DNA of 35,207 nucleotides from an uncultured Bacteroidota bacterium (GTDB lineage Bacteria; Bacteroidota; Bacteroidia; Flavobacteriales; Flavobacteriaceae). A program made the translations under genes and the position numbers. Where the stretch lies: the NCBI GenBank assembly GCA_902546725.1, contig CACCLB010000007.1, positions 1 to 35,207 of the forward strand. Reading direction: 5' to 3'. Shown piece by piece: positions 32,475 to 35,207 of the stretch; the first letter of the stretch is position 1; the number at the start of each line of letters is the position of its first letter. The notes beneath the pieces were generated by a model. That model saw only the letters and a list, made by a program, of their open reading frames with translations. It had not been told where the DNA came from and did no database searches.

Positions 32475-34169
32475 ATGGCAGACGACAAAAAAGTAATCTT
32501 CTCAATGAATGGGGTAACTAAGACCTATCCAAGTGCGAATCAGCCGGTTTTAAAAAATATTTATTTGAGCTTTTTTTATGGAGCCAAAATTGGGATTTTA
32601 GGTCTCAACGGTTCTGGAAAATCCACTTTGCTCAAGATCATCGCAGGTCTCGATACCAATTTCCAAGGCGATGTGGTTTTTTCAAAAGATTACAGTGTGG
32701 CTTATCTGGAACAAGAACCGCAGTTAGACGATGACAAAACCGTTTTAGATGTGGTTAAAGAAGGTGCTGCTGCCACTGTTGCCATACTAGATGAGTACAA
32801 CAGTATTAATGATCAGTTTGCCCTTCCAGAGGTTTATGAAAATGCTGATAAAATGCAGGAACTCATGGATCGTCAAGCACAACTGCAAGATCAAATCGAC
32901 GCAGCTAATGCTTGGGAATTGGATACCCAACTGGAAATTGCGATGGATGCCTTGCGCACCCCAGCAGCTGATCAAAAAATAGGCGTATTATCAGGAGGTG
33001 AACGCAGACGTGTGGCCTTGTGTCGACTGTTGCTTCAAAAACCTGATGTACTGCTTTTAGACGAGCCCACCAACCACTTAGATGCGGAGTCTGTTCACTG
33101 GTTAGAGCATCATTTGGCGCAATATCAAGGAACGGTAATTGCGGTTACTCACGATCGGTATTTCTTAGACAATGTAGCAGGTTGGATTTTAGAATTGGAT
33201 AGAGGAGAAGGTATTCCGTGGAAAGGCAATTATTCTTCTTGGCTTGATCAAAAGTCTAAGCGCTTGACACAAGAACAAAAGCAAGCGTCTAAACGTCAGA
33301 AAACGCTGGAACGCGAATTGGAATGGGTTCGAATGGCTCCTAAAGGACGCCAGAGTAAACAAAAAGCACGTTTATCGAATTACGATAAATTGATGAGTCA
33401 AGACCAAAAAATGGTCGATGAAAAGCTGGAGATTTTTATTCCAAACGGACCCAGATTGGGAACCAATGTGATTGAAGCTAAAAATGTTTCTAAAGCATTT
33501 GGAGATAAACTCTTGTATGACGATTTAAATTTTGTGCTTCCTCAAGCGGGGATTGTTGGAGTCATTGGTCCTAACGGAGCAGGGAAGTCAACAGTCTTTA
33601 GGATGATCATGGGTGAAGAACAAGCTGATGGGGGTACATTTACCGTAGGTGATACTGTAAAACTCGCCTATGTGGATCAATCCCACTCCAATATAGATCC
33701 TGAGAAGACCATATGGCAAAACTTTAGTGATGAGCAAGAGCTGATCATGTTAGGTGGAAGACAAGTCAACTCCCGAGCGTTTTTAAGCCGATTTAATTTT
33801 AGCGGAAGTGAACAAAATAAAAAAGTAGCCACTCTTTCCGGAGGAGAACGCAACCGTTTGCATTTGGCCATGACACTTAAGGAAGAGGGTAATGTGCTGC
33901 TCCTTGATGAGCCTACAAATGATTTAGACGTCAATACCCTTAGGGCATTGGAAGAAGGTTTGGAAAACTTTGCCGGTTGTGCTGTGGTGATTTCACACGA
34001 CCGTTGGTTTTTAGATCGTATTTGTACACATATACTCGCCTTTGAAGGGAATTCTTCGGTCTATTTCTTTGAAGGATCTTTTTCTGATTACGAAGAAAAC
34101 AAAAAGAAACGCCTAGGACAGGATCTGATGCCGAAACGGATTCAATACAGAAAGCTTACTCGAGATTAA
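32475..34169 (+). CDS. ettA: EttA, ABC-F ribosome-associated ATPase (energy-dependent translational throttle)
   Basis: Soluble ABC-F protein that binds the ribosomal E site and gates the first elongation step according to the ATP/ADP ratio. Two ATPase domains without membrane segments: first Walker A GLNGSGKST, signature LSGGERRRVALCRLLLQKPD and Walker B VLLLDEPTNHLDAES; second Walker A GPNGAGKST, signature LSGGERNRLHLAMTL and Walker B VLLLDEPTNDLDV. Between them is the charged linker KRLTQEQKQASKRQKTLERE with MAPKGRQSKQKARLSNYDKL, typical of the P-site tRNA interaction motif of EttA. 564 residues and the tail [15 protein letters not shown] fit EttA rather than Uup or an antibiotic-resistance ABC-F. 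Confidence 0.95.
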   Translation: MADDKKVIFSMNGVTKTYPSANQPVLKNIYLSFFYGAKIGILGLNGSGKSTLLKIIAGLDTNFQGDVVFSKDYSVAYLEQEPQLDDDKTVLDVVKEGAAATVAILDEYNSINDQFALPEVYENADKMQELMDRQAQLQDQIDAANAWELDTQLEIAMDALRTPAADQKIGVLSGGERRRVALCRLLLQKPDVLLLDEPTNHLDAESVHWLEHHLAQYQGTVIAVTHDRYFLDNVAGWILELDRGEGIPWKGNYSSWLDQKSKRLTQEQKQASKRQKTLERELEWVRMAPKGRQSKQKARLSNYDKLMSQDQKMVDEKLEIFIPNGPRLGTNVIEAKNVSKAFGDKLLYDDLNFVLPQAGIVGVIGPNGAGKSTVFRMIMGEEQADGGTFTVGDTVKLAYVDQSHSNIDPEKTIWQNFSDEQELIMLGGRQVNSRAFLSRFNFSGSEQNKKVATLSGGERNRLHLAMTLKEEGNVLLLDEPTNDLDVNTLRALEEGLENFAGCAVVISHDRWFLDRICTHILAFEGNSSVYFFEGSFSDYEENKKKRLGQDLMPKRIQYRKLTRD

Positions 34170-34639
34170 GCACTTAAGATCAATTCCATTTTAATATTCC
34201 CCCTTGCATATTTTATTCCTGGATCGATAGGAACTTCTTTAAAGCCGTATTTGCTGTAGAGGTAGATGGAATTCTCTAAAATGGTGCTAGAATACAAGAT
34301 TAAGGACCTCCAATGGTGTTGTTCTGCATAGTGAATGGCAAACTGCATCATCAAATTCCCGAAGCCTTTACCGCGTTCTTTAGGAGTAACGGCCATTTTA
34401 CTGAATTCATAAAGTCCTTCTCCTTTTTTAATAAAGGCAAAAGTGCCGATGGATTTCCCTTCCAATAAGACCATAAAAATACTTCCTCCTTGGTCAATAA
34501 TTTCATTTTTGGGGTTGCTTAAGACCAATTCATCATAGGGTTCTACCTCAAAATAGGTTTCAAGCCATTCGACGTTTAGCGTTTTAAAGTCGGTGGCATC
34601 ACTGCTTTGGTAGGGTCTGAACTCGAGCGAATCAGTCAT
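34166..34639 (-). CDS. GNAT-family N-acetyltransferase
   Basis: 157-residue acetyltransferase. The acetyl-CoA pyrophosphate-binding motif A is [19 protein letters not shown] (pattern RGKGFG), followed by motif B around [15 protein letters not shown]. The first half has [20 protein letters not shown] and [11 protein letters not shown]. Substrate unknown. The start overlaps the last 8 nt of fumC, so it is translated downstream of fumC in one mRNA. The 3' end overlaps ettA by 4 nt on the other strand. Whether the association with fumC is functional is unknown. Confidence 0.9.
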   Translation of the reverse strand: MTDSLEFRPYQSSDATDFKTLNVEWLETYFEVEPYDELVLSNPKNEIIDQGGSIFMVLLEGKSIGTFAFIKKGEGLYEFSKMAVTPKERGKGFGNLMMQFAIHYAEQHHWRSLILYSSTILENSIYLYSKYGFKEVPIDPGIKYARGNIKMELILSA

Positions 34640-35207
34640 TACCAGTCATGTCTTCTGGGCGTACCCAAGAATCAAATTCATCAGCGGTCAGATAGCCCAG
34701 AGCCAAACTTGCTTCTTTTAGGGTAATGCCTTCTTCATGGGCTTTATTTGCAATTTCAGCGGCTTTGTAATAGCCAATTTTAGTATTTAAGGCAGTGACC
34801 AGCATTAAAGAATTTTGAACCAATTCGTTGATTCTGTCGTGGTTGGGCGCTATTCCCACCACACAATTGTCAGTAAAACTTACACAGGCATCACCGAGTA
34901 AGCGAGCTGACTGAAGTATGTTAGCAGCCATTAAGGGTTTGAATACATTTAACTCGTAATGTCCCTGAGTACCGGCCATTGTGATTGCAACATCATTTCC
35001 CATTACCTGAGCACAGACCATAGTCAATGCTTCACATTGGGTTGGGTTGACTTTACCGGGCATGATAGAACTTCCAGGTTCGTTCGCTGGGATGATCAAT
35101 TCACCAATTCCAGATCGTGGACCGGAGGCCATCAATCGAATATCGTTCCCAATTTTATTGAGTGATACGGCAAGTTGTTTTAATGCACCATGAGTTTCTA
35201 CTATAGC
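34632..35207 (-). CDS. fumC: Class II fumarate hydratase, C-terminal part (5' end outside window)
   Basis: Fumarate-malate interconversion in the citric acid cycle; iron-independent tetramer. The frame is open to the window edge, the last visible upstream residues being [20 protein letters not shown], then [20 protein letters not shown] and the family signature [16 protein letters not shown] (the mobile SS loop with the catalytic serine), [16 protein letters not shown], and a C-terminal domain ending [20 protein letters not shown]. About 190 of roughly 465 residues are present. The methionine at 35132 is internal and not the start. The GSS loop wording and C-terminal segment distinguish it from argininosuccinate or adenylosuccinate lyase. 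Operon with the GNAT gene. Confidence 0.95.
   Translation of the reverse strand, partial: AIVETHGALKQLAVSLNKIGNDIRLMASGPRSGIGELIIPANEPGSSIMPGKVNPTQCEALTMVCAQVMGNDVAITMAGTQGHYELNVFKPLMAANILQSARLLGDACVSFTDNCVVGIAPNHDRINELVQNSLMLVTALNTKIGYYKAAEIANKAHEEGITLKEASLALGYLTADEFDSWVRPEDMTGND

Noticed and set aside
35130-35135. TTG/ATG codons as the start of a short fumC
   Set aside because: Upstream in-frame residues to the window edge match fumarase ([19 protein letters not shown]), so the gene continues outside.
1-35207. tRNA or rRNA genes, CRISPR arrays, insertion sequences, prophage or integrase genes, toxin-antitoxin or restriction systems
   Set aside because: Read for these on both strands; no direct-repeat arrays, transposase/integrase motifs or paired toxin-antitoxin genes were recognised. 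All sizeable genes are accounted for by core or unknown conserved proteins.

Overview
The window is ordinary chromosomal DNA from a low-GC member of the Bacteroidota, most likely a marine-type flavobacterium (Flavobacteriia). Evidence: protein sequences resemble flavobacterial families throughout; gene starts mostly lack a strong Shine-Dalgarno sequence; several starts are preceded by the Bacteroidota promoter signature TAnnTTTG (with TTG about 16-20 nt upstream in the best cases); menaquinone is made by the classical o-succinylbenzoate route; and a 59-residue membrane protein sits beside ettA as I remember it doing in flavobacteria. No mobile element, prophage, CRISPR array, tRNA or rRNA was recognised. 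Coding density is very high and no gene-free stretch exceeds 300 bp.

Layout. 1-3067 (+): 3' end of mnmD, a TIGR01777-type epimerase, then grpE-dnaJ behind a good promoter and ending in a hairpin terminator. 3207-8782 (+): a tight run of MscS channel, orphan NtrC-like response regulator, secreted M28 peptidase, MATE transporter, a small acidic protein and a PAP2 phosphatase. 8760-10322 (-): msrA-galM. 10323-11340: an outer-membrane beta-barrel gene flanked by non-coding DNA. 11341-17104 (-): leucine operon leuA-leuC-leuD-second LeuA-like synthase-leuB. 17258-18844 (+): a large alpha-helical protein of unknown function. 18792-20296 (-): panB and an RluA-family pseudouridine synthase. 20483-22390 (+): dnaK with terminator. 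22464-30590 (+): menaquinone cluster menI-menF-menD-menB-menA-menC-CPBP protease-menE. 30579-32207 (-): acyl-CoA carboxylase beta subunit. 32295-34169 (+): small membrane protein and ettA. 34166-35207 (-): fumC (5' part outside the window) and a GNAT acetyltransferase.

How the genes work together. GrpE, DnaJ and DnaK form one chaperone machine but are split into two loci 17 kb apart; the DnaJ has lost one of its two zinc centres. The leu operon holds every step from 2-oxoisovalerate to 2-oxoisocaproate plus an extra synthase that may feed the same LeuCD/LeuB enzymes with another substrate; PanB draws on the same 2-oxoisovalerate for pantothenate. The men cluster covers chorismate to demethylmenaquinone except for a recognisable MenH and the final methyltransferase.

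I found no convincing undescribed system. The items most worth a second look are the extra LeuA-like synthase, the single-zinc DnaJ, the men cluster without MenH but with an embedded CPBP protease, the DNA-binding-domain-less sigma-54 activator coupled to an MscS channel, possible leaderless promoters at menD and panB, and four convergent gene pairs whose 3' ends overlap.
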